A DNA stretch of 64,000 nucleotides, taken from contig CP051187.1 of NCBI GenBank assembly GCA_038087035.1, forward strand, positions 5,710,001 to 5,774,000. The letters are read 5' to 3'. Positions 8,108 through 16,966 of the stretch are shown here, one piece after another; the first letter of the stretch is position 1, and each line of letters begins with the position of its first letter. A program made the position numbers and the translations under genes. The stretch comes from Gloeotrichia echinulata CP02 (GTDB lineage Bacteria > Cyanobacteriota > Cyanobacteriia > Cyanobacteriales > Nostocaceae). Below the pieces are notes generated by a model, which worked only from the letters and a program-made list of their open reading frames with translations, ran no database searches and had not been told where the DNA came from.

Positions 8108-8962
8108 ATGTCAACCCCTGATCGCCCTTTTGCCAGTTATCACCTTTGGTCTTTAGTTGCCCCAGCGATGGGACAAGAACGCTGGCATTGCCAGATGAGA
8201 CGGGGGTTTGTCAAAGCGCGTCAAAATGAAGCCCAAGTCAAAGCACTGCTGGCAAGGGCCACTGCACCCCAGCGGATTGGTATACTCGCCCAAAAAGGCG
8301 TTTATGAATTTCATCATAATCGACATCTGTTAAAGCAATCCGATGGTGTCGAAAAAGTTGCCCAAATTCTCAAATTGAGCTACGCAGCTTACGAAGTGCA
8401 GCAGCGTGTGTTGCAAATTTTGAGAAAATATCACAATGCGCCATTGCTTTTGGATAAAAACATTATCCAATTAACCCCAGGCGATGAAGGCTTTCCCAAA
8501 CCGATTTTAATTGACCAGGATGATTATTGTTTCCGCTTATATGCAGCTATGGATTGCGTTTTTATTGATTCTGATCACACGTTGCATATTTTAGATTTTA
8601 AAACAGGAAAATCCACCTTTGACAGACGACAGGCATTAGTTTATTTGCTAGCTGCCCATTATCTTTATCCTGGTCATCATGCTGTTGCATCATTTTATAA
8701 TTTAGAAATATGTAAAAAATCCGATTTAATTACTGTTAATCATAGCGAGTTAGAATCTTTAGAATTTGAGTTAGCTAATATTGCGCTAAAGCACCAACAA
8801 GATTTACAAAAATATCAGCAAGAAGCTAGTAATTTTAGCCAAATATTTCCACCAAATCCAGGTTCTCACTGTCGCTTTTGCCCTTTTCAATCTATCTGTG
8901 ATTTTTCTGATGATAAACAGTCTCTACCACATCCATTACCAACCTTAAAAATTCATGTTTAA
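8108..8962 (+). CDS. PD-(D/E)XK (RecB/Cas4-like) nuclease family protein
   Basis: A 284-residue protein. The nuclease core lies at about residues 150-185: AAMDCVFIDSD then HILDFKTGKS, the second motif being the (D/E)xK of RecB-type nucleases, followed by a helix with the conserved Q/Y residues (RRQALVYLLAAHYLY). The C-terminus has CRFCPFQSIC, matching the cysteine cluster that closes an iron-sulfur site in Cas4/AddB-like proteins, but the usual partner cysteine earlier in the chain is not obvious. It is divergent from the phosphohexomutase. No cas genes are nearby, so general DNA repair is likelier than CRISPR adaptation. Confidence 0.8.
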   Translation: MSTPDRPFASYHLWSLVAPAMGQERWHCQMRRGFVKARQNEAQVKALLARATAPQRIGILAQKGVYEFHHNRHLLKQSDGVEKVAQILKLSYAAYEVQQRVLQILRKYHNAPLLLDKNIIQLTPGDEGFPKPILIDQDDYCFRLYAAMDCVFIDSDHTLHILDFKTGKSTFDRRQALVYLLAAHYLYPGHHAVASFYNLEICKKSDLITVNHSELESLEFELANIALKHQQDLQKYQQEASNFSQIFPPNPGSHCRFCPFQSICDFSDDKQSLPHPLPTLKIHV

Positions 8963-9078
8963 TAGGACAGTGGGAGTATAGGGATGGTTGTAATATCAAA
9001 GCAAGCTCCTCGCTTGCGCTTAGGGGGTTGGGGGTGGGGTTCTTATACCTGATAACGCTATAATTCAAAAAATAAATA

Positions 9079-9669
9079 TTAATCTTCGTCGCCATCAGCA
9101 AAATTTACTTGCTCATAAAGTTCGCTCAGTGCTAGCTGAAAATCAATCGTTTGCAGTGATAAAATTGCAGATTCACCTTCAAGTTCAGTAAATGACCATT
9201 GACCTTCTGCAGTTTTGACATACTGCATCACATGATAATTATATTGATCAATTAAAATATATTCCTTAAATTCGGGAATAGAGCGATAGTAAAGAAACTT
9301 ATCTCCTTGGTCGTAATTCTTTGTGGATTTAGATAACACTTCGGCAATTAAACAAGGATTCATTACAGTTGTTGTATTCGTTTCCGTATACATAGGTTCT
9401 CCCTCAATTACCATGACATCGGGATAGGTATGCTGACGATAACGGGGTATCCACAAACGGACAGCACCAATATAAATATCGTATTTTTTCCCTCTGAGAC
9501 CAAACTTTAAGTAAGCATAAAAATTGCCTGCAATCTTATTGTGAGTTGTTGTTCCGCCAGTCATAGGTACGATTTCTCCATCACGGTATTCACTTTTGTA
9601 TTCTGCCTTTTCTTCAAGTTCTAAATATTCTTCAGGTGTGTAATAGTGTGTTTTTGTTTTTAATTGCAT
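9079..9669 (-). CDS. Uma2-family (DUF820) putative restriction endonuclease
   Basis: A 196-residue protein with the Uma2 hallmarks: YYTPEEYLELEEKAEYKSEY at the N-terminus, GEIVPMTGGTTTHNKI, YPDVMVIEGEP (catalytic Asp), and LIAEVLSKSTKNYDQGDKF (the ExL/Q-type motif) followed by a basic helix. These PD-(D/E)XK proteins are hugely expanded in cyanobacteria, with unknown targets. The length is complete. It is a stand-alone gene. Confidence 0.9.
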   Translation of the reverse strand: MQLKTKTHYYTPEEYLELEEKAEYKSEYRDGEIVPMTGGTTTHNKIAGNFYAYLKFGLRGKKYDIYIGAVRLWIPRYRQHTYPDVMVIEGEPMYTETNTTTVMNPCLIAEVLSKSTKNYDQGDKFLYYRSIPEFKEYILIDQYNYHVMQYVKTAEGQWSFTELEGESAILSLQTIDFQLALSELYEQVNFADGDED

Positions 9670-9923
9670 AAGTATATAACCTATTGTGCTGTTAATATTT
9701 GTTGAGTGAAACCAGGATCATGGTCTATCTTTACCAGTTCCATCCTCATTGTACTGGGCGTTTGACCAGTGTCGCTTTTAAACGCTAACCCATAGAATCG
9801 GAATTCGATTCCCATGTGTAATTTACATAGACAAAATTTGCTTTATAATACCACTCTATGTTATACTGAGTTATTGATATGGTCTAAAAGCCTTATCTCA
9901 TAAGGTTTTTAGGAGTGTAAGCA

Positions 9924-10254
9924 TGGAAACGAGTCAAGCAAATTGGGAATCTAATTTAACAGTAAAATCAGACTGTCGGACTGTGATTAATGAGAATGAA
10001 ATCAATAAACTCGGAACATGATGTCCATTTTTTCATGACTTAACCGTTCAAAACCCTTGCTGCGTCTTTGGTTCAAAGGTTTTTGTCATCCTCCCGGTAT
10101 TCCTTTTAGATGTGAAATTACATGGGACTACTAGACAACAGAGTATATTTCTGTTTTAAAATGTGGCTGGGGTTCATCTAACTATCTATTAAAAACCCGT
10201 GGATTCAAGTTTACTGCTGTTGATATCAGGTTAAATTATGGTTATTGCCGATGA
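9924..10254 (+). pseudogene. relic of a class I SAM-dependent methyltransferase
   Basis: A short frame at 9924-10022 starts with a good ribosome binding site (aggag) but ends after 32 codons. Further on, the frame 10135-10254 reads ISVLKCGWGSSNYLL and RGFKFTAVDI. That is motif I (usually D-x-G-C-G-x-G) followed 15-20 residues later by the acidic end of strand 2 (TAVDIS in intact enzymes). Stops and frame changes surround it. This is strong evidence for a decayed methyltransferase gene; the parent function cannot be told. Confidence 0.55.
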
Positions 10255-10290
10255 TGTTAAACCCTGACTGATCATGAAATCTTTCAAAGT

Positions 10291-10416
10291 CTTAAACGCA
10301 AATTAATATAGGACTCCTATTTGATTTTTGAAATACACGTAGCTAGGGCTATGCCTTACAAAACCCGGATGTGCTTGGCAATGCCTAGCCTACAGATACT
10401 TAAACGCAAATTAATA
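10291..10416. repeat. short interspersed insertion flanked by 18-bp direct repeats
   Basis: The 18-mer cttaaacgcaaattaata occurs at 10291-10308 and again at 10399-10416, bounding about 90 bp. The start of the enclosed piece (tataggactcctatttgat) resembles the start of another intergenic stretch at 31914-31950. This looks like an inserted repeat element, or a small duplication around one. Confidence 0.6.
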
Positions 10417-10520
10417 GAATTTTAACAAACTATTTTTCAGGATTTGTAGTAAGAAGCACTTTAATGCTGAGAAAATAAGGACTAAAGTCCTTACTAGGAA
10501 CTGGTATTTTATGCGCCAGT

Positions 10521-11729
10521 ATGTTTAGTATAATTTTAGGTATGTTTAATTTGGATATCAATTTTTTCTCGGAAACGATTGGAGATAATCTCTTACCTCT
10601 TGTCATAATTACCTCTGCCATAGGCGTAGCTGTAGTTTTTTCTACTACCTTATTTTTGCTAGTGTTTTTATTGAAAAAAATGACTGAATCAATCACAACT
10701 CGTTTCTTATCTGTTGAAGGCAGAAGATTATATAGCAAAGTCATCTCTAATTATCAAAATTTTTTGGTATTAAATATAATCTTAATTCTGCTTGACTTAA
10801 CTTTATTAATAATTCCCAAACCTAATTGGGTCAACTATATAGAATTGGCGCTATCGGTGTTAGTAGCTATTACGACAGGCTGGCTAAGTTCTCGTTTGTT
10901 TAAGAGATTTTACGACACTTACTTGCAAGAAAATGCCTTAAGCCGCAAAATAAACAGTGAGTTACTAATAGTTATTAATCTCATAGCAGATGCAGTCATT
11001 TTTATCATTATTTTCTTCATTTTTGCTCAGACACACCAGATAAATGTTTTTGCGCTAACAGCAAGTTTAGGACTTGGGGGATTAGCCATCGCTTTCGCAG
11101 CACAAGAGACTTTGCAGCAATTGTTGGGTGGAATCATTCTCTATATTGATAGACCTTTTGTCATTGATGACTATATCGGTTTACCTGATGGCACATTTGG
11201 TAGAGTTGAATCAGTTGGGTTGCGTTCTACAAAGATTCGTAATTCTGGCAAAGGAACTTTAACTATAGTTCCTAATAGTTCCCTGGCAAATATGAGTATC
11301 GAGAACTTTACAGGAGCGAAAAAATTAGTTTCCTTGGTTTATCTAACTTTCTATAAACAATTGCTAGAAGATGAAAGTGCTTTAATTCGGCAAGTCATAT
11401 TAGAAAGTACCAGAGAAATTTTTGGTATCGACTCTCGGAATACAGATGTGATATTTAAAGAAATTCCCCGAGATGCAAAAATTAATGTATTGATCGACTC
11501 TCGCAATTCGGATGTGATACTTAAAGATATTACCCCAGAGGCAAGAGTTAATGTTACTCAGGCTCAGATCAACTTTTTCATTCTCGGTTCTGGTGAGATG
11601 TCAATGGAAATGCGCCGCCAGTTGATAGATATAGCGAAACAAAGCATAACTCTGCAATTAAAAGGTTATGGTATTGCTTTCGACCTTGAAGAAAGGGCGG
11701 TTGATGTTGATGCACCCATTACTATCTAA
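10521..11729 (+). CDS. MscS-family mechanosensitive channel
   Basis: A 402-residue inner-membrane channel with four to five hydrophobic segments in the first 190 residues. The pore-lining helix is LGLGGLAIAFAAQETLQQLL, followed by the MscS beta domain (DRPFVIDDYIG, GRVESVGLRSTKIR, VPNSSLANMSIENF). It likely releases ions under osmotic downshift. Odd feature: a 22-residue tandem duplication in the C-terminal domain (DNA 11427-11492 and 11493-11558). A second MscS gene follows 18 bp later in the same direction, so the pair form an operon. Confidence 0.9.
   Translation: MFSIILGMFNLDINFFSETIGDNLLPLVIITSAIGVAVVFSTTLFLLVFLLKKMTESITTRFLSVEGRRLYSKVISNYQNFLVLNIILILLDLTLLIIPKPNWVNYIELALSVLVAITTGWLSSRLFKRFYDTYLQENALSRKINSELLIVINLIADAVIFIIIFFIFAQTHQINVFALTASLGLGGLAIAFAAQETLQQLLGGIILYIDRPFVIDDYIGLPDGTFGRVESVGLRSTKIRNSGKGTLTIVPNSSLANMSIENFTGAKKLVSLVYLTFYKQLLEDESALIRQVILESTREIFGIDSRNTDVIFKEIPRDAKINVLIDSRNSDVILKDITPEARVNVTQAQINFFILGSGEMSMEMRRQLIDIAKQSITLQLKGYGIAFDLEERAVDVDAPITI
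11427..11558 (+). repeat. 66-bp tandem duplication inside the MscS gene
   Basis: Two adjacent 66-bp units encode IDSRNTDVIFKEIPRDAKIN and IDSRNSDVILKDITPEARVN, each 22 residues with the following V-L/V-T. The reading frame is kept. The units have diverged, so the duplication is not recent. Confidence 0.85.
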
Positions 11730-11747
11730 ATTAACTATTGGAATGAA

Positions 11748-12884
11748 ATGCAAATTCTCTTGAATATAAAACCTTCGTTTTCATTGGATGAAGCGACGCA
11801 AAAACTGCTGATTACAATTGGAATTCAACTAGCAGTTTTCTTAATTTTTATTTTCCTGGCTTTCATACTTGGAAAATCATTCCCCCGCTTTCTGAATACA
11901 ATTGTTAGAAGATTTTCACCCCAAATATTTTTCACAGTTTATGAAAAATTAACCAATTCCCTTGAAAAGCTAATTGGGATAGTAGCAACAGTAATTCTCA
12001 TTGGAGTTTGTCTCAATCTGATTCAACAATACACGGGATTGTACAAATTCTTGAAATTTTTCTCTGACCTATCCATAGCTGTTACCCTCGGTGCATTAAT
12101 TTCTGGTTTTTTTCGGAATTTCGTCCGTGTGTATGGAATTGAACTGATTCGTAAACTAGGTTTTGAGATTGATGAGTTAGTACTCGTTTTTGAAACAATT
12201 GCTAACATTATCATTGGATTTGTTGTGGCGATAGCATTTGCTCAAAGCCAGAACATTAATTTGATTGGTTTACTTGCTGGTTTAGGGATTGGGGGTATAG
12301 CAGTTGCTTTTGCGGCTCAAAACACTTTAGAACAGATTTTGGGAACAATTGTTATCTACCTGGATCGTCCTTTTATTGCTGGAGAATATATTCGTGTTAG
12401 TTTAAGTTCACAAGGAATTTTATTGGCGCGTGTAGAGTCTATTGGTTTGCGTTCAACGAAGCTGCGAACACTCGCAAAAAGTACCCTCATAGTGGTTCCC
12501 AACTCATTGATGGCCTCAGTAGATATAGAAAATGTAACCAGAGGGAAAAAGGTTATGGTCTTACTATATCTTGATTTTGCTCGACAGTTAGAGAGATTTG
12601 AACAAGCGTTGTTAGAAAAAGTCATTAAGGAAAGTACTTGCTCATTGTTTGGCATAGATCCAAACAGTACAAAAATTAGTTTATTTCCCTATGGAGATAA
12701 TCTCAAGGGAGTTCGTGCTAGGGTGAGTTTCTTTATCTTAGGTTCAAATGAAAATTCGATTGAATTCCGCAAGCGTTTGTTAGAGTTAGCCAATGAATCT
12801 ATCTCGGAAAAGCTTCAGACTCATGGTATAGAATTTACTATGCAAGAGCCAACTATTTATCTAGAATCTCCTGTTTCAATTTAG
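11748..12884 (+). CDS. MscS-family mechanosensitive channel, paralogue
   Basis: A 378-residue paralogue of the preceding channel. Hydrophobic segments lie around 20-45, 78-100, 108-125 and 147-165. The pore helix is LGIGGIAVAFAAQNTLEQIL, followed by the beta domain with DRPFIAGEYIRV and RVESIGLRSTKLR. It is 18 bp downstream of the first channel and may form heteromers with it or serve a different threshold. The C-terminal domain lacks the 22-residue duplication seen in its neighbour, as expected if that duplication arose after the paralogues split. Confidence 0.9.
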   Translation: MQILLNIKPSFSLDEATQKLLITIGIQLAVFLIFIFLAFILGKSFPRFLNTIVRRFSPQIFFTVYEKLTNSLEKLIGIVATVILIGVCLNLIQQYTGLYKFLKFFSDLSIAVTLGALISGFFRNFVRVYGIELIRKLGFEIDELVLVFETIANIIIGFVVAIAFAQSQNINLIGLLAGLGIGGIAVAFAAQNTLEQILGTIVIYLDRPFIAGEYIRVSLSSQGILLARVESIGLRSTKLRTLAKSTLIVVPNSLMASVDIENVTRGKKVMVLLYLDFARQLERFEQALLEKVIKESTCSLFGIDPNSTKISLFPYGDNLKGVRARVSFFILGSNENSIEFRKRLLELANESISEKLQTHGIEFTMQEPTIYLESPVSI

Positions 12885-12887
12885 CTA

Positions 12888-13178
12888 TCACAGCTTATAT
12901 TTGTAACTGAGTTCAAGTGCATTGCAAAAGCTATTGAGGCAACCCAACAAAGCATTGTAGTAGGAATAGGCATCATCTCGTTCAGCTTGAAGGTAGGAAT
13001 ACAGGGTTAACTCTGGTTCTGGGACTAAATGATTTTTGGGGATATCTATACCTGCTGCGGTTAAGCGTGTTGCAGCGATTGTCACTAACAAGGACCCAAT
13101 CGTATTCGTCTTACCATTGCGAAGGTCATCTAGTCCAGGCAAGATTAACTCTGCTCCTGGTAACTCATTTAGCCTCAT
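12888..13178 (-). CDS. hypothetical protein paired with nucleotidyltransferase-like gene
   Basis: A 96-residue protein of unknown family (MRLNELPGAELILPGLDDL, ending SFCNALELSYKYKL). Its start overlaps the end of the upstream nucleotidyltransferase-like gene by 4 bp (13175-13178), so the two are translated together. Such pairing suggests a two-component toxin-antitoxin-like module, but this is inference. A 60-bp copy of the junction between the two genes survives at 19471-19530. Confidence 0.75.
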   Translation of the reverse strand: MRLNELPGAELILPGLDDLRNGKTNTIGSLLVTIAATRLTAAGIDIPKNHLVPEPELTLYSYLQAERDDAYSYYNALLGCLNSFCNALELSYKYKL

Positions 13179-13726
13179 GACCGACCCTCCTTTGGATTAG
13201 CTTCTGAACGTGCGATGAAGTTATCAACTCTGCTTCTAATTACGTCAGGGTTAAGAGAAGGAAATCGAATCAATTCGGGTGCAATGGCTTCAAAACAATC
13301 TCGTAACTGTTTCAAGGACAATAATTTCTGTTCGTACATGGCTTGGACATCATTAAGGTCACGATCAAATCCTCTAGAGAGTTTAGAGAGAGCTTGGGCA
13401 GTAAAATCATAGTGATAGAACGAGATTTGACCTCGTTTGCCAATGAACACACTCCGCTCTCGCCATCCTGGAAGAGCTGGTAAGAAATCCTGTGGAGAAG
13501 CCAATTCGATATTGATGTTCAAGTCTTGTTTAAGTTTAGCAATTGCCTGAAAAATGCCTGGAGGTTCAGGGTCTAGACGGATATCGACATCGACTGTGGA
13601 ACTACGCCAACCAATCAGGAGAGCGCTAGCACCACCTGTAAAGTAAATGCAGCCTGAACCTTGAGCTTCTCGACCTAAGATTTGCATCAGGCGTTCAATT
13701 TTCTGAGCGTCTACGTTTGGGCGCAT
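13175..13726 (-). CDS. nucleotidyltransferase-like protein (DUF6036/AbiEii type)
   Basis: A 183-residue protein with a nucleotidyltransferase-type start of fold: YFTGGASALLIGWRSSTVDVDI, where GG(A/S) and the D-x-D (VDVDIRL) match the minimal NTase pattern of DUF6036 and AbiEii-like proteins. AbiEii toxins modify tRNA or other substrates; no such activity is shown for DUF6036. It is the first gene of a two-gene minus-strand unit. Confidence 0.75.
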   Translation of the reverse strand: MRPNVDAQKIERLMQILGREAQGSGCIYFTGGASALLIGWRSSTVDVDIRLDPEPPGIFQAIAKLKQDLNINIELASPQDFLPALPGWRERSVFIGKRGQISFYHYDFTAQALSKLSRGFDRDLNDVQAMYEQKLLSLKQLRDCFEAIAPELIRFPSLNPDVIRSRVDNFIARSEANPKEGRS

Positions 13727-14199
13727 GTTTTTTGCCGTGATCAGGATTTGGAATAATTTTTCATGGTACAGGGAGAGCGATGGCGAGCTAGAGCCAATAT
13801 TGCATCTAGTAGTCGTTATTAGCCTCGCGATAAGCTTTACGCTCCTCTAGCGATTTCTCTCATACCAAACTTTATCATACTGAAAATATATTTTTTATTG
13901 ATACTCAGTAGCTTTTATCCTCCTTTTTATCCCGCTAGCTCGTAATTGAGAAAAATTATGCAGCGGCTGAAAGGCAAGAGGCGTAAGGGTTGTGGGGTTT
14001 GAATTTTATTTTTCTGGAGAAAAAGTGCCCGTAACTCGAAAAGTTCAGGAATTGGGGTGGGAAAGCGTCGAAAAAGTGTGGGAAGAAAAAACCAGAGCTT
14101 GAGGTATGAGAGTGAAAGTGAGCGATCGCTAGTCCTAGCACAGTTCATAACTTACTACTAACCCAAGTTGCTAGTTCTTTCATCTAACTAATAAAAAAA
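13727..14199. other. intergenic region upstream of the protease gene
   Basis: About 470 bp with HIP1-like palindromes near 13800-13850 and 14125 and no supported gene. It must contain the promoters for the divergent units at 13726 (minus) and 14200 (plus); I cannot point to a convincing -10/-35 pair. Confidence 0.4.
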
Positions 14200-16113
14200 A
14201 TGGGGTTTAATGTGTCAACGATGGTAGCTGCAACAGATGGTTTCAGTAGCATTGCGGCACTCCCCGGACTCCAATCCCTGTGGGCTGAATCTCTCGGCGA
14301 CCCTCGTATATGTGTAGCGGTTCTCGACGGACCAGTTGACAAATCTCACCCCTGTTTCGACGGTGCCAACCTTACTTCGATATCAACTTTAGTATCGGGT
14401 GTTGCAGATCAAGGGTCAGCTTCCCAGCATGGAACCCACGTTGCCAGCGTCATATTTGGTCAACATGATAGTTCCATTCGTGGTATTGCTCCGGGATGTC
14501 GCGGGTTAATTGTCCCAGTGTTTACAAATGGGAGTCAAGGAGGGATTTCCCCCTGTTCTCAGATTGACTTAGCACGGGCAATCACTCAAGCGGTGGAGAA
14601 GGGAGCCAATGTCATTAATATTAGCGGTGGTCAGTTAGCAGCCTCTGCTGAATCAGATAAATTACTCGCGAATGCAGTCCGCCTTTGTGCTGAGAGAAAC
14701 GTTCTTATTGTTGCAGCGGCTGGTAATGATGGCTGTGATTGCCTTCATATTCCTGCTGCGCTGGAGTCGGTATTAGCAGTAGGCGCAATGGACTCAGCTG
14801 GCCAACCCATTGGTTTTAGTAACTGGGGTGAAGCTTATCGTTACCAAGGCATTCTTGCTCTTGGGGAAAACATCTTAGGCGCTATCCCTGGTGGTGGAAC
14901 TGCCGCCACAACTGGTACTAGCTTTGCGGCTCCCATTGTTTCAGGAATTGTGGCCTTATTGCTCAGTCTTCAATTGCAAAGAGGTGAGAAGCCCGATCCT
15001 CACGCTATTCGTGATGCCATTCTTCGGAGTGCATTGCCTTGCAAACTAGAAGGTTTAGATAGCCGACGTTGTTTAGTCGGAAGTCTGAATATCCCTGGCG
15101 TAAAATCCCTAATTACAAAAGAAGGAATACAACAAATGTCTAATCAAGAAGAAGTCATGATTCAAGCAAGTGAAGTTAACAACATTGAGCCAGAAGTGGC
15201 TAATCAACTCACAGAGTCAGTAGTGCAAGTGCCAAATTTGCTAGAATCCAGCTACTCAATACCCATGATGAACCTACAACCTGAAGCTAGTGTAGTTCCT
15301 TCTGCTGTAACACCTTCCGAATGTGCCACTTGTGCGGGAGAAAAAGCTGCACCACCACCAATAGTTTACGCGCTAGGACAATTGGGGACAGATTTCGGCA
15401 CTGAAGCTCGCCGAGACTCCTTTATCCAAATGATGCCTCCTGATGTAAGTTTGGTTGAGTATCTCAATCAAAATCCTTACGAAGCACAATCACTAATTTG
15501 GACTCTGAGCCTGGATGCTACACCAATTTATGCGATCGTGCCTGTGGGTGCTTATGCAGCTTTTGGTTACGACAGGTTGCGGCAAATATTGGCAGAGGGT
15601 GATAGTGTAGAGCGAGTCTCAATCCCTGGACGTATTGCAAGCAGCATTAAGCTGATGTCTGGTCAAACTGTTCCTGTCATTGTTCCAGAATTGCGGGGTA
15701 TATATAGTTGGACAATTCCAGCTGTCATTGATTCATTAGTAGCGGCTTACCCAGCGCAAACACGGGAGAATTTAACTGTAAAAATTCGAGAGTATTTAGA
15801 GCGGATTTATTATGAATTCCGCAACTTAGGTGTAACACCACAGGAACGGGCGCTTAACTTCTCAGCTACAAATGCTTTTCAAGTGACACAGGTTTTGGCT
15901 ACTGCGGTAGATGCTCAATTAGGACTGAACAGCATTGGAGTAACAAAGAGTCCAATCTGTCGTCCTGATTCAGATTGCTATGATGTAACGCTACAGTTTT
16001 TTAACCTTCAAGATAGCCGCAGAGCTGGAAAGGTCTACAGATTTACCGTTGATGTTAGTGAAGTAATTCCTGTCACCATTGGTCAAGTTCGTTCTTGGTC
16101 TGTAGCTAGTTAA
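14200..16113 (+). CDS. PatA/PatG-type subtilisin-like maturation protease
   Basis: A 637-residue protein. The N-terminal half is a subtilase of the cyanobactin PatA/PatG type: catalytic Asp43 (VAVLDGPVDKSHP), His77 (QHGTHVAS), oxyanion Asn176 (AAAGNDG) and Ser241 (GTSFAAPIVSG). The VAVLDGPVDxSHPCF wording is characteristic of this family. After a linker (about 300-380), a second part opens with VYALGQLGTDFGTEARRDSF, which matches the PatG C-terminal domain family (PatG_D/PatG_C). The PatG oxidase domain is absent. Known family members cut leader and follower sequences from cyanobactin precursors. Three PatE-leader-like peptides follow, supporting a RiPP-processing role. There is no signal peptide. 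M8 is an alternative start. Confidence 0.9.
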   Translation: MGFNVSTMVAATDGFSSIAALPGLQSLWAESLGDPRICVAVLDGPVDKSHPCFDGANLTSISTLVSGVADQGSASQHGTHVASVIFGQHDSSIRGIAPGCRGLIVPVFTNGSQGGISPCSQIDLARAITQAVEKGANVINISGGQLAASAESDKLLANAVRLCAERNVLIVAAAGNDGCDCLHIPAALESVLAVGAMDSAGQPIGFSNWGEAYRYQGILALGENILGAIPGGGTAATTGTSFAAPIVSGIVALLLSLQLQRGEKPDPHAIRDAILRSALPCKLEGLDSRRCLVGSLNIPGVKSLITKEGIQQMSNQEEVMIQASEVNNIEPEVANQLTESVVQVPNLLESSYSIPMMNLQPEASVVPSAVTPSECATCAGEKAAPPPIVYALGQLGTDFGTEARRDSFIQMMPPDVSLVEYLNQNPYEAQSLIWTLSLDATPIYAIVPVGAYAAFGYDRLRQILAEGDSVERVSIPGRIASSIKLMSGQTVPVIVPELRGIYSWTIPAVIDSLVAAYPAQTRENLTVKIREYLERIYYEFRNLGVTPQERALNFSATNAFQVTQVLATAVDAQLGLNSIGVTKSPICRPDSDCYDVTLQFFNLQDSRRAGKVYRFTVDVSEVIPVTIGQVRSWSVAS

Positions 16114-16275
16114 TGAAAATATTCTGACCCAGAAAATAACCAGCGTTCTAACAGAGTTTTTCTGTTAACTATTTATGTCAGCGATGTAATTCCCGTCACT
16201 ATTGGTCAAGCTAGTTCTTGGACTGAGTGAAGTGATTCTTGTCACTATCGGTAAACTGTGCTTTTGGTCTCAATC
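16114..16275 (+). pseudogene. two decayed copies of the protease gene's 3' end
   Basis: The last 60 or so bp of the protease gene (gtaattcctgtcaccattgg and onward) recur twice downstream. One copy, at about 16171-16230, ends in its own TGA; a second, more worn copy is at about 16228-16272. Both keep the run encoding VIPVTIGQ...SW in DNA form but have drifted. They are remnants of a tandem duplication or recombination between protease copies. The TTG-initiated frame at 16239 starts inside the second remnant and is unlikely to be the true start of the next peptide. Confidence 0.75.
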
Positions 16276-16301
16276 CCCAAAACAACTTTAACGGAGAAAC
16301 A

Positions 16302-16520
16302 ATTATCAAACTTCCAATCCAAGCTCAACCTGTAATCAGAGGTGTCAGCACGACAAAACTAAAAGGAGAAAATGGTTTGAAAGCAGCAGTGCCTACCGAC
16401 TGCTACAGCCCCAAGAACTGTGAAGGCAAGATCCTTAATCACAAAGATCCTCACAATTGCAAGAACTCTGGGGGCAAATCTTGCTTTTATAATAGCAGAT
16501 GCCACACCCCCTGTAGTTAG
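16302..16520 (+). CDS. six-cysteine peptide 1 with PatE-like leader; start codon damaged
   Basis: The frame reads I-K-L-P-I-Q-A-Q-P-V-I-R, then GVSTTKLKGENGLKAAVPT and a core with six cysteines (positions 33, 39, 52, 60, 66, 70 counted from the ATC at 16305). The leader matches those of the next two peptides and the cyanobactin PatE leader (LPQQGQPVIR). Where the others have ATG this copy has ATC (16305-16307), preceded by ATT. Either a rare ATT start, an upstream TTG (16239) or no expression is possible. AAVPT just before the first Cys is the likely processing site. It may be a silenced gene. Confidence 0.6.
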   Translation: MIKLPIQAQPVIRGVSTTKLKGENGLKAAVPTDCYSPKNCEGKILNHKDPHNCKNSGGKSCFYNSRCHTPCS

Positions 16521-16696
16521 CCAGCTAGTAAAAAGATATTAAATCCGGATAATTGCACATAGTTTCAATTCCCTAAAAAACGGGTTTGTAGCTTCTTTTT
16601 AGTGTGGTTATTTAACTGGATTTGATCAGGCTACCTAATGTGTGAGGGAGGGAATTTCCCGCTATCACCTCATACAATGAACACTCAACACTGAAA

Positions 16697-16702
16697 AAAG
16701 GA
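16697..16702 (+). promoter_or_regulatory. ribosome binding site of peptide 2
   Basis: aaagga, 10 nt before the ATG at 16713. It supports translation of this very small gene. Confidence 0.55.
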
Positions 16703-16712
16703 AAAAAAAACC

Positions 16713-16898
16713 ATGAAACTACCCGTTCAATCTCAACCCATTAATCGCCAAGCGGCAATGCAACATAACGTCGTCGAAGTGTCCAACGCCGTGATGCCTC
16801 AGTTCTACTGTCCGTTTGGGTGTGGCGTGGTCAACTGCGGGCAAGGCCGTTACTGCAGAGACACTGGCTTTATGAGCTGTGACTGCGTAGTCGGATAG
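16713..16898 (+). CDS. six-cysteine peptide 2 with PatE-like leader
   Basis: A 61-residue peptide beginning MKLPVQSQPINRQAAM. The leader motif L-P-x-Q-x-Q-P-[VI]-x-[RK] is that of the cyanobactin precursor PatE. The core after about residue 30 holds six cysteines (33, 37, 42, 48, 56, 58) with many glycines. AVMPQ at 26-30 corresponds in place to the PatE recognition sequence (GLEAS/GVEPS), so cleavage there would release a core of about 31 residues. The PatE heterocyclase recognition segment LAELSEE is absent, fitting the lack of a YcaO gene. Predicted: disulfide-rich or otherwise crosslinked RiPP. Confidence 0.8.
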   Translation: MKLPVQSQPINRQAAMQHNVVEVSNAVMPQFYCPFGCGVVNCGQGRYCRDTGFMSCDCVVG

Positions 16899-16938
16899 AC
16901 GGATAGGAAATCCAACGCCTCTAGGCAGGTTGAAGTAA

Positions 16939-16966
16939 AGAACCCCGCCGCTTACGGTGGGGTTCT
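16939..16966 (+). terminator. hairpin after peptide 2
   Basis: agaaccccgcc and ggtggggttct pair almost perfectly (one mismatch) around a short loop, 40 bp after the stop of peptide 2. There is no long U-tract, so it may act as a processing or attenuation hairpin rather than a strict terminator. Similar hairpins end IS200/IS605 elements here, so a mobile origin is also possible. Confidence 0.5.

Noticed and set aside
8892..9101. 69-residue minus frame between the nuclease and Uma2 genes
   Set aside because: It overlaps both neighbours and has no start signal.
13927..14148. Small frames upstream of the protease
   Set aside because: Two overlapping phases with no ribosome binding site and odd composition; not conserved-looking.
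16239..16301. TTG-initiated N-terminal extension of peptide 1
   Set aside because: The DNA is a worn copy of the protease 3' end in a different frame, so the extension is unlikely to be native, though use of this TTG cannot be excluded.
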